This document shows positions 36,713-45,708 of a stretch of DNA of 64,000 bases, one piece after another (the first letter of the stretch is position 1; each line of letters opens with the position of its first letter). The notes beneath the pieces were generated by a model, which saw only the letters and a list, made by a program, of their open reading frames with translations, was not told where the DNA came from and searched no databases. The translations under genes were made by a program, and so were the position numbers. The stretch is from Pseudomonas koreensis. Lineage in GTDB: Bacteria > Pseudomonadota > Gammaproteobacteria > Pseudomonadales > Pseudomonadaceae. The DNA is taken from the NCBI RefSeq assembly GCF_025447595.1, contig NZ_JAOEJU010000001.1:620001-684000 (forward strand), written 5' to 3'.

Positions 36713-36922
36713 GACAGTCATCCTGTGTGAAAAATCAGGTTTCACGACGAGAGAAAAGCGAGGCTCATCGCGAGATCCAATTTAGGGGTTCACGCTGACG
36801 CTTTCGCCTTACAAAACTGCACGGCCGATGTTCATTCGTGTCAGTGCCGCTCTGCTCCGATGACGCTCACCATGGGCGAGGTCGTTACAGACGACCCTTC
36901 AACTACGACCGAGGAGTGAGAT

Positions 36923-37681
36923 ATGTCAGGTAAATTCAGCGATCAGGTTGCCGTCGTGACCGGCGGATCCACGGGTATCGGATTCTCCATCGCGAAAGCC
37001 TTGATCGCAGAGGGCGCCAAACGCGTTTACATCACGGGTCGGTCAGCGGACTCACTCGAGACAGCAGTTGCCCGACTCGGCGACAAGGCTGTCGCGGTGA
37101 TTTCCGATGTCTCCCGTCAGGCCGATCTCGATGCGCTCAAAACCACCATCGAAACGCGCGGCGACCGACTGGATGCCGTGTTCGCGAATGCCGGGATCTG
37201 TGTGAAAAATCCGCTCGGAGAGACCAGCGAAGCGGCTTACTACGCAATGTTCGATGTGAACGTCAAAGGCGTTTTTTTCACTGTTCAAACGCTGCTTCCC
37301 TTGATGAGGGACGCTTCGTCCATCGTCTTGACCGCCTCGATCTGCTCCAGCAACGGCATGGAGGGATTAAGCCTGTACAACGCATCCAAGGCAGCGGTGC
37401 GATCGTTCGCACGCACGTGGGCCAATGAACTCAAGCACCGCAAAATCCGCGCAAACGTGCTGAGCCCCGGCTTCACCCGCACACCGCTGATGGACAACGG
37501 GTTGAAGATGAGTGAGCGCGACATTGCCGCATTGCGCGAGCACGTCGAGAAAATCACACCATTGGGCTATATGGCACAACCGGAAGAAATCGCCAGCGCT
37601 GCACTGTTTCTGGCCTCGGACGACGCCAGATATGTGAATGGCGTGGAGCTGATGGTTGACGGTGGCTTGTCGCAGATCTGA
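36923..37681 (+). CDS. SDR-family oxidoreductase
   Basis: 252 residues, a classical short-chain dehydrogenase/reductase of the cytoplasm. Cofactor motif TGGSTGIG (13-20), NAG (89-91), catalytic Ser139, Tyr152 and Lys156 (LYNASKAAV), and the usual C-terminal GYMAQPEEIASAALFLASDDARYVNGVELMVDGG. Arg40 in TGRSAD after the second strand suggests NADP(H). Ribosome site GAGGAGTGAGAT before the ATG. The gene is intact; the transposon inserted 91 bp past its stop. Confidence 0.95.
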   Translation: MSGKFSDQVAVVTGGSTGIGFSIAKALIAEGAKRVYITGRSADSLETAVARLGDKAVAVISDVSRQADLDALKTTIETRGDRLDAVFANAGICVKNPLGETSEAAYYAMFDVNVKGVFFTVQTLLPLMRDASSIVLTASICSSNGMEGLSLYNASKAAVRSFARTWANELKHRKIRANVLSPGFTRTPLMDNGLKMSERDIAALREHVEKITPLGYMAQPEEIASAALFLASDDARYVNGVELMVDGGLSQI

Positions 37682-37694
37682 AGTCTCATAAACC

Positions 37695-37757
37695 CTGCGC
37701 TCCATGCAGAAATAAACGCGTCCCGGCAGACATCGAGATCCACGACATGGAGCGCAG
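37695..37757. repeat. Long-spaced 12-bp inverted repeat beside the insertion site
   Basis: Perfect arms CTGCGCTCCATG (37695-37706) and CATGGAGCGCAG (37746-37757) separated by 39 nt, between the SDR stop and the transposon. The target duplication begins 10 bp beyond the right arm. It could be a weak terminator-type structure for the SDR gene or a protein-binding/recombination site recognised as target. Confidence 0.7.
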
Positions 37758-37767
37758 AACGAATGGA

Positions 37768-37772
37768 AGGGC
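37768..37772. repeat. Target-site duplication, left copy (AGGGC)
   Basis: AGGGC immediately outside the left transposon terminus; the identical 5 bases follow the right terminus at 54314-54318. Five-bp duplications are characteristic of TnsB/TniA-type transposases. Confidence 0.93.
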
Positions 37773-37796
37773 TGTGAACGTTGAAAATAAAACGGA
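37773..37796 (+). repeat. Left terminal inverted repeat of the transposon
   Basis: Starts TGTGAACGTTGAAA, differs from the right end at the next two bases, then AAAACGGA in both. The TGT...ACA terminus is typical of the Tn7/Tn5053 superfamily. Confidence 0.93.
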
Positions 37797-38451
37797 CAAT
37801 AGAAATACTTAAGTAATTCAAGTGCTTAGCGAAAATATCGCTCTATTACCGGAAAACAGAAATCTTTTTTCCGGCAATGAAAAGGATATTATCATTTTTC
37901 CGTCATTGAAATGTACAGGCCGTCCGGGCAGATTTCGGTATGGCTGGATAGCTCTCCTTTCTACTTCTACTCGCCTCGATCGACCGGTATATCTCCGTTG
38001 ACACAAAGTGTTCTGCCTCAAGCGGTCATGGCCTGCCTTGCTAACGCTCATACAGCATTCTCACAGCCGCGCATCTTTATGATACCGGCTGTACGGGCGA
38101 CCCATTCCCGATTGGAGCCCGCACGGAAAATATTTTTATAACATTATTTTGTGGGCTTGATCGCTTTTCGGTTATTAAAATCCAGTTCGATTTATATAGA
38201 TATTGTAAAGCCAAGTTCTCAGTTCTAGGGCGTGAGCGAGTTTAACTCATTGAAATTTACACGTTTCCAATAGTCAACTTAGTGTGCTTATTGTTCTGTC
38301 TCGAAAGTTCAATATTGAACTAAACCGATTTTTGCCTTCGAGTCGCATTTTCTTCAGTCTCCCGGGTAGGGGTTGCATCTATTAGTTGGGCGGCTATGAT
38401 CACCCAAATGCCATGTGATTCAGTTGTTCAACAGAGTAGTTAGGATTGGAT
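37797..38451. other. Non-coding left end of the transposon
   Basis: About 655 bp of AT-rich sequence before tniA with no supportable gene. It holds two related direct copies of TTTTTCCGNCANTGAAA (37865-37880 and 37895-37910). The second continues to TACAGGCC and so resembles the right-end repeat at 54123-54151. This may be a transposase-binding region and should contain the promoter of the tni operon. Confidence 0.5.
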
Positions 38452-40323
38452 ATGGGTAATGATGATCTGGAGGAAGATAACCGGAGGCTTGAACAAAATG
38501 TGCAGTTGGCACCAGTAAAAAATTCTCAAGATGGAATCCCCAGAGACTGGAAAGAGTCTGGAGTTCCACCCAGCACTGAAGCCATTCCGTATCAGGTCAG
38601 AACGATTGATCACCGGGAGGAGCAACTCGCAAGTGAGCGCATATCTGTATTCGAGGAGATTGATCAAGGGCTGCCTGTAAAGAGGGGCATGGAACTCCTT
38701 GGGTTGAAAAGATCTCAGTTCTATAAGTTGCTAGAAGATTATCGCAACGGGAAAAATATAGTTCGGCAACACAAGGGGACACCTAAAGGAGGGAGTAGAG
38801 CGACGTCGGGACAGGTGGCAGCGCTCAGCAAGGCCTATGAAGAGCACTACAAAGGCGCAAAGGCTTCCATAAGTGAATTGCTAAAGTGGGCCCGCCATTA
38901 TTGTGAAACTGCTGGTGAAAAACCGGTGAGTCGTCATACGGCAAGGAAATACCTGCTTAACAAACCTGAGAAAGACCGCGACCGGAAGAAACTTACAGCG
39001 GAGCAGTTCGATCAAAAGTATGGCTTTAGGCCAAAAAAATTGATTATCGATGGTTTGTTGCGTCGTGTGTCAATGGATCATACCCGAGTGGATATATTAC
39101 TCGTCGATGAGTATAACAGGGACGTCATCATCGGACGACCATGGATAACCATGATCATTTGTGACAGGTCGAGGGTGATCCTGGGGTTTTATCTAAGCAT
39201 GGAAGCTCCGAGTATAAGTACGGTAGCCGCCGCCCTCGCGTTTGCGGTGATGAAAAAGCAAAGCAGTTTGTTTAGCTTTTTGACTCATCCTGATGAGTAT
39301 CCGTTTCACGGCATCCCGTTTGTAATTTTTACCGACAATGCTGCAGAGTTTACGAGCGATGCCCTCATCCAGCAGTGCAAAGAATGGGGTATGGAGTGGG
39401 ATCATCGCCCCATCGGCAAAAAATGGTACGGCGGAATAATAGAGCGTGTAATTGGCTCGTTCATGACTACTGGAGTGCATTTCCTTCCGGGCTCGACCGG
39501 GAGCAACGTGGTGGAGCGTCAAAGTTTTGATAGTGAGTTAAACGCCACAATGGACTTCAAACAATGTGCGGAGTGGATGATGAAAGAAGTTACAGTTTAC
39601 CATGGAAAAATTCACGCCACACTTCGTTGTACTCCAAGGCAAGCTTTCGCTCACTACAAAGCTCAAGGGAAGTATGACTTGTCCAGAATTATTTCCACGG
39701 AGGATGAACAGAAGTTTCTCATCGATTTTTGCCCAACCTCTTTCTCCCATAAGGTGCACCCGTATGGCATTAATTTCGCCGGCCGCAGGTATGCAAGTGA
39801 TGCTTTGGAAGACTATGTTGGCCAAAAGCTGGATGTGAAGTACTTGCAGCACGACCTTAACTATATTTGGGTGAAGACTCCTCATGCATTCCTAAAAATT
39901 CCTTGTTCATACACTCGTGACGGGCTGTCTACGCATTGGGAATCCTACTCGAATCACAAGCAACTATCAAAGCGTATGCCAGCTTTGATTAACAAGGCAG
40001 GCGGGACTATCGATGATGATTTCGCACCCGGCGCGATGGATCGGCAGAAAGAAATTGTTCAAGAGGCTGAGGCACTGAAAACGGCCTTCATGAGTGCGCC
40101 GAAGCATTTAGCTCTACCGCCACCACTTCCTGCCTCTCATTCCCTAGAGACGGACGACCTAGAGGACGTCGAAGAATACCCTATTGATGAAAGTAAAGTC
40201 TATGCTCAAACCGGCGAAGATGCTTGGGAGGAAGAAGATATTTTCAAACCACGGATAATCTTAGACCCCGAAGAGATAGACCTGCTAGTTCCAGTGCTGA
40301 TCATCGACTCTAAGGAGACTTGA
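38452..40323 (+). CDS. tniA: DDE transposase, TniA/TnsB type
   Basis: 623 residues from the ATG at 38452 (AGGA 7 nt upstream). It cuts and joins the transposon 3' ends. N-terminal helix-turn-helix DNA-binding region around 70-170 (MELLGLKRSQFYKLLEDYRNG). Retroviral-integrase-type catalytic core around 200-345 with D209 (SMDHTRVD), D295 (FTDNAAEF) and E331 (GIIERVIGS), a DD(35)E arrangement. The Mu-transposase C-terminal beta-barrel spans around 430-500, followed by an acidic tail (DDLEDVEEYPIDESK) likely to contact the ATPase. Three bases separate it from tniB. Codon use and GC are lower than in the chromosome outside. Confidence 0.95.
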   Translation: MGNDDLEEDNRRLEQNVQLAPVKNSQDGIPRDWKESGVPPSTEAIPYQVRTIDHREEQLASERISVFEEIDQGLPVKRGMELLGLKRSQFYKLLEDYRNGKNIVRQHKGTPKGGSRATSGQVAALSKAYEEHYKGAKASISELLKWARHYCETAGEKPVSRHTARKYLLNKPEKDRDRKKLTAEQFDQKYGFRPKKLIIDGLLRRVSMDHTRVDILLVDEYNRDVIIGRPWITMIICDRSRVILGFYLSMEAPSISTVAAALAFAVMKKQSSLFSFLTHPDEYPFHGIPFVIFTDNAAEFTSDALIQQCKEWGMEWDHRPIGKKWYGGIIERVIGSFMTTGVHFLPGSTGSNVVERQSFDSELNATMDFKQCAEWMMKEVTVYHGKIHATLRCTPRQAFAHYKAQGKYDLSRIISTEDEQKFLIDFCPTSFSHKVHPYGINFAGRRYASDALEDYVGQKLDVKYLQHDLNYIWVKTPHAFLKIPCSYTRDGLSTHWESYSNHKQLSKRMPALINKAGGTIDDDFAPGAMDRQKEIVQEAEALKTAFMSAPKHLALPPPLPASHSLETDDLEDVEEYPIDESKVYAQTGEDAWEEEDIFKPRIILDPEEIDLLVPVLIIDSKET

Positions 40324-40326
40324 GAT

Positions 40327-41214
40327 ATGAGCGACCTCAGTCATGTGAAAGCAGACTTAAGGCATCTAATCGAGTTGCCAGCAGAAAAACGGATCAAGAT
40401 TTGCCGCCATGATATTTGGATCGATACCCCTCGTCTAAAGCCGTTGATGAACTGCTTGAACCACATGATCTATACAGAAAACCAGATACAGGCGTCAAGC
40501 ATATTCATCTATGGCGAAGGCGGCGATGGGAAATCGGCCTTGTTTCACCGCCTTCAGGATCTGGGTCACCTGTCAGGGAAAAAAATGGTTTTCATTACCC
40601 TGACTGAAAATATTAACAGGTACAAATTGCACGACGCGATTTGCGAGCAGTTCCATGTGCACATCGGCAAGAGAACAACCGCTGCAAACAGAATCGACAT
40701 CATCCTTAAGAAAATCGAAGCAGGTGAAATTGGAGCGATCGTTATCGACGAGCTGTCAGATGCGATGCTTGAAGGGAACATCAACAAGAAAGTAATTTTA
40801 TCGCTACTGCGCAGCCTTGCAGAAGGAAAGCTCAAATTATGCGTCATTGCTTTCGGCAACTCTGTAGCTCTCGAAGCCATCGCGCTTGATCGAGTTCTGG
40901 ATCGGCGGTTTGTGCAATGGGAACTCCAAAAGTGGAAAAAGGATCAAGACTTTGTAGACTTCATTGCTACTTATGAAACTCATCTTCCGCTCAAACTTGC
41001 ATCTAATGTCTCATCTCCTAAGCTGAGGTCGCTTATATACTCAAATTCACATGGCATTCTGGATAACATCGTGAAGATCCTCAAGTGTACCGCGATGGAT
41101 GCTATCGAACAGGGGGCTGAGCGCATTCACCAAGATCAATTTAGTAACATCGATTCCCTAGCGGCGAAGTACGGCTTCAAAATCCACAATCCCGGAAGGC
41201 CCAAGCAGAAATGA
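40327..41214 (+). CDS. tniB: AAA+ target-selection ATPase, TniB/TnsC type
   Basis: 295 residues. Walker A GEGGDGKS (63-70, Lys69), Walker B IVIDE (Asp141, Glu142), a sensor-like VIAFGNSVALEAI (around 176-188), and a C-terminal helical region (LRSLIYSNSHGILDNIVKILKCTAMDA). It should bind ATP, assemble on target DNA, link TniQ to the transposase and provide target immunity. The gene begins 3 bp after tniA and overlaps the next gene by 4 bp (ATGA), so the four genes are one operon. Confidence 0.94.
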   Translation: MSDLSHVKADLRHLIELPAEKRIKICRHDIWIDTPRLKPLMNCLNHMIYTENQIQASSIFIYGEGGDGKSALFHRLQDLGHLSGKKMVFITLTENINRYKLHDAICEQFHVHIGKRTTAANRIDIILKKIEAGEIGAIVIDELSDAMLEGNINKKVILSLLRSLAEGKLKLCVIAFGNSVALEAIALDRVLDRRFVQWELQKWKKDQDFVDFIATYETHLPLKLASNVSSPKLRSLIYSNSHGILDNIVKILKCTAMDAIEQGAERIHQDQFSNIDSLAAKYGFKIHNPGRPKQK

Positions 41215-41879
41215 TCATGCTCTCGCCGTCACAATATGCCACCGCTAATGATGTCTTGGCTGCGTTGACGCGTGAGGGTTCATTTTGCCTTGTCTCATCC
41301 GAGCCAGGCTTCGGCTTACCGACCTGCATGGCATATATCAGGTCACGCCTGGCTAAGCCCACATTTACCATAGCAGATCACCCTGAACTTTCCGGGCTAG
41401 ATATTCTTGGTCAGTTCTACCATCAGCTACATATTGATGTGGAGTTCCAAGGAAAAAATGAAATACCTGATTTCGTGATCGAGATTTTTACCTTGAGAGA
41501 GATTTCGACAATTTTTATCGATCACATTGACATATTTCTCGGCAATGAAAGCGCAAGGCGTCGTACTATCCAACAGGTAAAATCCATTCTGATTGCGCTC
41601 CCATTAGTCAATGTAGTTGTTTCTGGTCTGGATTCAGACACATCTGCCCTGCTTGATCTCCAGGGCTGTTCGCTACACTTCGCTGAGACTTTCACCCTGA
41701 AGGGGTTTCGAGATTTTAATGAATACCAAGTTTTTTTCGAATCGATACTAACTGGACACCCATTTGCGGAGTTTGCAAATGTATCCCTAGAAGCTCTCTA
41801 CCACCAAACCAAGGGAAATCTCGGTGATACAATACTGCGGCTGTTCCACCCGGCGTACCTTTACAAAGGTAAAATGTAG
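41211..41879 (+). CDS. Second AAA-like transposition protein with lost Walker residues
   Basis: 222 residues. It has the layout of a TniB-like P-loop domain, but the Walker A position reads SEPGFGLPT (30-38) where GxPGxGKT is expected, so the Lys is missing, and Walker B reads IFIDH (101-105) with His in place of Glu. Hydrophobic strands before both sites are kept (FCLVSS, STIFID), as is a sensor-like NVVVSGLDSD. It should not hydrolyse ATP. It lies between tniB and tniQ with a 4-bp overlap upstream and its stop directly abutting the tniQ ATG, so it is made with them. Possible roles are an ATPase cap or heteromer partner, or a TniQ adaptor. Homology to AAA is by eye. Confidence 0.75.
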   Translation: MIMLSPSQYATANDVLAALTREGSFCLVSSEPGFGLPTCMAYIRSRLAKPTFTIADHPELSGLDILGQFYHQLHIDVEFQGKNEIPDFVIEIFTLREISTIFIDHIDIFLGNESARRRTIQQVKSILIALPLVNVVVSGLDSDTSALLDLQGCSLHFAETFTLKGFRDFNEYQVFFESILTGHPFAEFANVSLEALYHQTKGNLGDTILRLFHPAYLYKGKM

Positions 41880-42896
41880 ATGACCGTTTGCATCGATTGC
41901 TTACCGATCGACGGAGAACTTCTATCATGCTGGCTTTACAGGCAGAGTAGGGTTTCTATATACACGCCGCTTGGGCGTGAGGAGCTCAGCAAAATGTGGT
42001 TGGCCTCGGCTCCGGCAGCTGATTTCGATCCGGATTTTTCGCCGAACTCCAGCTTTGCGAATGCGGCGTGTGAGGCCGTACGCATGAGTGGTGAACTCAG
42101 GGCAGAACTTGTTCAGCCGCCTAGTAGTTGGCTAATACCGCGATTTTACAGGCGCACGTTTTGCTATCAATGTTTGACTGAGCAAATTCGTGTGTGCGAA
42201 ATTCCTACTTCGCTAAATTATTGGTGCGCCGTGGGTACAGTGATTTGCACCCGTCATAATTTGCCGTTAATCGATGCGGCAGAAGTGTTCGGGCCTAAAC
42301 TGAACATGGCCATGAAATTTTTCCAGATGCAGGTTGTACACAAGGAGAGGTATCTTTCAGCGTCCCGGTTTCAAGATGGAATACGCTCTATCAAGTCCTT
42401 GCAGTTGGTGCAGGACATGCTCAAAAATTTTGAATTGAAGGCTATTCAGGGCGAGCTGAACAACAACACTCACGAGTCCGGGGAATGGGAATTCTCGAAA
42501 TTTCTGATCTGCTTGATGCTCTATCCAAGGTTCGGCCTCATAAATCGCTACATGCGTAACGACGCTGCTTACCTTCAACTTCCGGTGTTTCAACAGACGT
42601 TCACTCTCGGCCCTTTGATCGCCAGTATCGCTCACCGAAGGATCGCGCTACTCATACTCGGCTGGCTTTACGAGGTCTTGCCGCCGGATGAGTTGAGCGT
42701 GATTCAGGCTCTGTTGGACACAATAGGCAGCGCGATTGGATTTGCTGATGCCTATAGCTTGGGCTCATCGTGCAATGGCTTCTCGCCAGACCATGCTGCA
42801 GTCATCGCACGCCGACTTGTGCAAAGGCATCCATTAATAGCCTCCACTAGGACTCAACACTTCATTGAGGGATTCATTGCCTCCACTGAAAAGTGA
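41880..42896 (+). CDS. tniQ: Target-selection protein TniQ
   Basis: 338 residues of the TniQ/TnsD family. Opening CIDCLPIDGELLSCWLYRQS matches the family's LP..GE.L.SWL.R start. Zinc-finger ligands C94 and C97 (FCYQC), C115, C122 and H125 (YWCAVGTVICTRHNLPL) follow. The C-terminal part is helical. TniQ/TnsD proteins choose the insertion site, either by DNA sequence or through a partner. Length is close to Tn5053 TniQ (about 400) and much shorter than TnsD of Tn7 (508), which argues against a specific attTn7-type recognition domain. It begins on the base after the previous stop. Confidence 0.9.
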   Translation: MTVCIDCLPIDGELLSCWLYRQSRVSIYTPLGREELSKMWLASAPAADFDPDFSPNSSFANAACEAVRMSGELRAELVQPPSSWLIPRFYRRTFCYQCLTEQIRVCEIPTSLNYWCAVGTVICTRHNLPLIDAAEVFGPKLNMAMKFFQMQVVHKERYLSASRFQDGIRSIKSLQLVQDMLKNFELKAIQGELNNNTHESGEWEFSKFLICLMLYPRFGLINRYMRNDAAYLQLPVFQQTFTLGPLIASIAHRRIALLILGWLYEVLPPDELSVIQALLDTIGSAIGFADAYSLGSSCNGFSPDHAAVIARRLVQRHPLIASTRTQHFIEGFIASTEK

Positions 42897-43794
42897 AGTG
42901 CGGTTGACCTGCTGCTTGCGAATCGAGATATGGGGGAGGACAGATTGCATGGATACTAGGTTTTGCTTGCTAACCGAAATCTCGCTACCTTTGGGCCCCA
43001 TCTGCCTAGACTGCTTACATGGCGGTACCTGGATATGGGTTAATTTCCTAGTAGCCATGCCACGCGTACGCGTTCTCCAATACTCGATACGTCAAAGTAC
43101 AGAACGATGTGCTCCTACATCAGCACTTTGTATAGGCCAGATGGGAGGGCGCCCGCCAAGCGTAAAACATCGTCGAATCAATTTTTCCTGTACGACATTA
43201 TACTCATCATGGCCAGTGGGAAAGGAATTCAATCATGCCCGTGATTTTTGTGATCTTTTTTTATCCAGATTCTGTCAGTGGCCTGCAAGTATCTGTAGCA
43301 ACCGTTCTGATATTTTCAAGAGCTCTTTCACTTTAATCGTTGAGCAAGCCGAAACAACCATCGCATCTATGCAAGGGATCATCTTGTGTCCATCGCTGCT
43401 GTCCAATAGTAAGTCGTCAAATAGCCCTGGATGATATCTACTGAGTCTCAGGATGCAGTAGGCGCCAAAAGGGGCGCCGCTTAAGACCCGCGTCAGCGAG
43501 AAACTCCGGTCTCCTTGCATGCCTGACCTTGCACTCAGTCCTCCAAACATGGTTGATGCCGTTCGCACAGATATCTAAGCGCATAGGTAACGCGGTCACA
43601 GTGTGCGACCCGGCCCTGCTTCTCCGTTTCTTCAATTCTCAGGCTCAGTCACCCCACATCACGACCCAGAAACCGTAGATCTCCAGCAGACGTAGAGCTA
43701 TCTCTCAGCAACCCCGAGATGGGTTCAAGGAGCTGCTGACCTGGCGACCTTAACGTGTCCGCTCGGGTGATTCGCGCTACGGCTCTCTCAGCGA
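42897..43794. other. Cargo boundary region without a supportable gene
   Basis: About 900 bp between tniQ and the HTH regulator. Several overlapping ORFs of 60-190 codons exist on both strands (for example 42865-43434 plus, 43275-43568 minus, 43438-43635 minus), but none shows a ribosome site plus protein-like composition or a domain I know. It may be decayed cargo. Confidence 0.5.
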
Positions 43795-44250
43795 TCAACC
43801 CATCTTCTTCAGATGGTTGATTACCGTATGCCTGGATATGCCCAGTCGCTTGGCAATCTCCGTCTGCCCCAGCCCTTGGTCTGCGAGCGCTTTGATTTGT
43901 GGTCGCAGCTCTTCTGACGCAGCAACCATAGGATGAGGCGCTTTGGAGGCTTGTGAAGGGATCTCGCTGGTCAACAAGCCCGAAACGGTTAGGTCTTTTC
44001 TGAGGTGCTCCAGAACCTGTTGGGGAGTCTCGCCTCGTTCTGAAGCGTAGGTCAGCAAGAGGAGCGTAAGCGGGTCTACTCCGAGGGCTTTTGCAAGATC
44101 ATCGCTCACTTCGAGCGTGACCGATCGGGCGCCGGATTCCAGCCTACTGACATACGATTGATCGGCAGCCTGGCCCAGTTCCTGCTGCAACGAAGCTTGG
44201 CGCATCCGAAGGAATTGCAGAGCAGCAGCGAAAGAGGTGCGCAGTGACAT
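43795..44250 (-). CDS. XRE-type regulator with second C-terminal HTH
   Basis: 151 residues. N-terminal XRE/Cro helix-turn-helix (around 5-68: LQFLRMRQASLQQELGQAADQSYVSRLESGARSVTLEVSDDLAKALGVDPLTLLLL). The linker leads to a resolvase-like helix-turn-helix (around 112-150: ELRPQIKALADQGLGQTEIAKRLGISRHTVINHLKKMG). Two DNA-binding motifs in one short protein suggest a repressor that binds two half-sites or bridges DNA. Divergent from the metallophosphoesterase gene at 44474, which it may control. It belongs to the transposon cargo. Confidence 0.85.
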   Translation of the reverse strand: MSLRTSFAAALQFLRMRQASLQQELGQAADQSYVSRLESGARSVTLEVSDDLAKALGVDPLTLLLLTYASERGETPQQVLEHLRKDLTVSGLLTSEIPSQASKAPHPMVAASEELRPQIKALADQGLGQTEIAKRLGISRHTVINHLKKMG

Positions 44251-44473
44251 AAGCGTTCCTGTGTAAACGGAACGATATGCGGCATTTGCGTTGTATAAAA
44301 CAAATGCCTATAGTCATCCACGCTCTACACTCGGCGAGCCCAGACCCAGCCTTCGGCCCAGCCAGTGGTTTCCTCAATTTACGTCCAAATCGAAATCCAG
44401 CCCTAAAGCAAAGCAAGCCAGATTTCGACATGGCAAGCCGTGGCCGGGCAGCAAGGCCCTGAGCATCAACATC

Positions 44474-45205
44474 ATGCAGATACTTCTCTACTCCGACCTC
44501 CATGTCGAGTTCACACCTTTTCATCCACCAGAGATGGTGGCTGACCTCGTGGTGTTGGCTGGTGATATCGGCCTCCAAAGTCGTGGGGTTTTGTGGGCAA
44601 ACGAGACCTTCAAAGCTCCAGTCGTGTACTGCGCTGGAAATCATGAGTGCTACAAAGGGCATATCGATCGAACAATCGAGAAGATGCGAGCGGCAGCGGC
44701 CCCTCACGTTCACGTGCTAGAAAACGACTCGTGGGTCTTCGGGAATGTGAGATTCCTGGTGGGTACCGCATGGACGGATTTTTCTTCGACGGGCGATACG
44801 GTCGCCGCATCCATGACCTGCGGCCGTGTGATGAACGACTTCAAAATGATCAGAGCCGACTCGAATTATCGGCGCCTCCGGCCGGCCGACCTTATTGCCA
44901 AGAACCACGCGACACGGGAGTTTCTTAGCCTGGAGTTGAACCGGCCATTCGCGGGGAAAACATTCGTTGTCACTCACCACGCCCCATTGGCTGAGGTGGC
45001 GGGCGATGAGCACGATGGGCATGTCAGCGCCGCGTACTACAACACATGGCACTCTCTGGTGGAGCAGGCCGACTTCTGGGCGTTCGGCCATACCCATTAC
45101 TCCATCGACACCGTATTGGGCGGGTGCCGACTGGTGTCGAACCAACGAGGTTATCCAGGTGAAGTCTGCGGATTTGACTCAGGCAAAATCATTGAAATTG
45201 TATGA
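44474..45205 (+). CDS. Calcineurin-like metallophosphoesterase
   Basis: 243 residues from the ATG at 44474 (MQILLYSDLHVEF), where the family normally begins; the open frame runs back to 44291 without a ribosome site. Metal ligands are in the standard order: D8 and H10 (YSDLH), D31 (LAGDIG), N56 and H57 (AGNHECY), His in VVTHHAP (around 172) and GHTH (around 215). It hydrolyses a phosphoester, but whether of a nucleotide, nucleic acid or protein is not evident. Likely co-transcribed with the small gene 4 bp after its stop. Confidence 0.9.
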   Translation: MQILLYSDLHVEFTPFHPPEMVADLVVLAGDIGLQSRGVLWANETFKAPVVYCAGNHECYKGHIDRTIEKMRAAAAPHVHVLENDSWVFGNVRFLVGTAWTDFSSTGDTVAASMTCGRVMNDFKMIRADSNYRRLRPADLIAKNHATREFLSLELNRPFAGKTFVVTHHAPLAEVAGDEHDGHVSAAYYNTWHSLVEQADFWAFGHTHYSIDTVLGGCRLVSNQRGYPGEVCGFDSGKIIEIV

Positions 45206-45208
45206 GGT

Positions 45209-45514
45209 ATGGAGAACAGCGTGAGTGCCTGTGAATTGATCGAACTCCCAACGGGGGTTGTACGGGCGAGCGCCATAGGTTGGGGCGTGACCGTCGATGG
45301 TTATTTAGTAAACGCAGCGCGGGTGGGGGATCGCTACGCGGCCACTGTCTACGGAGACCTGTCAGGAACGATTAGCGATGGCATGACTGTCGTCACTCCA
45401 TCGGTTCGCGCTGTCGAGCAGCGCGGCGGCTTCACGCTGGTGCGTAGCCGGAGCGGCGATGATCACTATGTCATCGTCACCGAGCTCCCGGAACGTGATG
45501 CTGGAGACGCTTAA
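45209..45514 (+). CDS. Small cargo protein of unknown function
   Basis: 101 residues (97 if translation begins at the in-frame GTG 45221, which has GGAG 6 nt before it). Beta-rich: VVRASAIGWGVTVDGYLVNAARVGDRYAATVYGDLSGTISDGMTVVTPSVRAVEQRGGFTLVRSRSGDDHYVIVTELP. No signal peptide or known motif. The start lies three bases after the metallophosphoesterase stop, so the two are probably translated together and may act as a pair. Confidence 0.65.
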   Translation: MENSVSACELIELPTGVVRASAIGWGVTVDGYLVNAARVGDRYAATVYGDLSGTISDGMTVVTPSVRAVEQRGGFTLVRSRSGDDHYVIVTELPERDAGDA

Positions 45515-45708
45515 AGCCACTGTGCTGCAGTACCAGCGCGGGGCAGAGGGCGAGATCCACGAGGCAGCCTGGCTGACTAGTTGTATCAGTATCTGAACTT
45601 TGGTGATTGGCAATCTATGTCATGCACTAAGGGCGCACTTACCTGTCTCGAAACTTTTATATAGCCAACTTCCAGCAGATAACGCTCCACAAATATTTAA
45701 GGAAAGGC

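Noticed and set aside
37682..37772. attTn7-type insertion downstream of glmS
   Set aside because: The gene to the left is an SDR oxidoreductase, not glmS, and TniQ is too short for a TnsD-like site binder.
42865..43434. 189-codon frame just after tniQ
   Set aside because: Overlaps the tniQ end, has low-complexity Ser/Cys-rich composition and no domain; more likely non-coding or decayed cargo.
43275..43635. Two overlapping minus frames in the cargo
   Set aside because: Some protein-like stretches, but no start signal, no known domain and different frames; could be a remnant, not supportable as genes.
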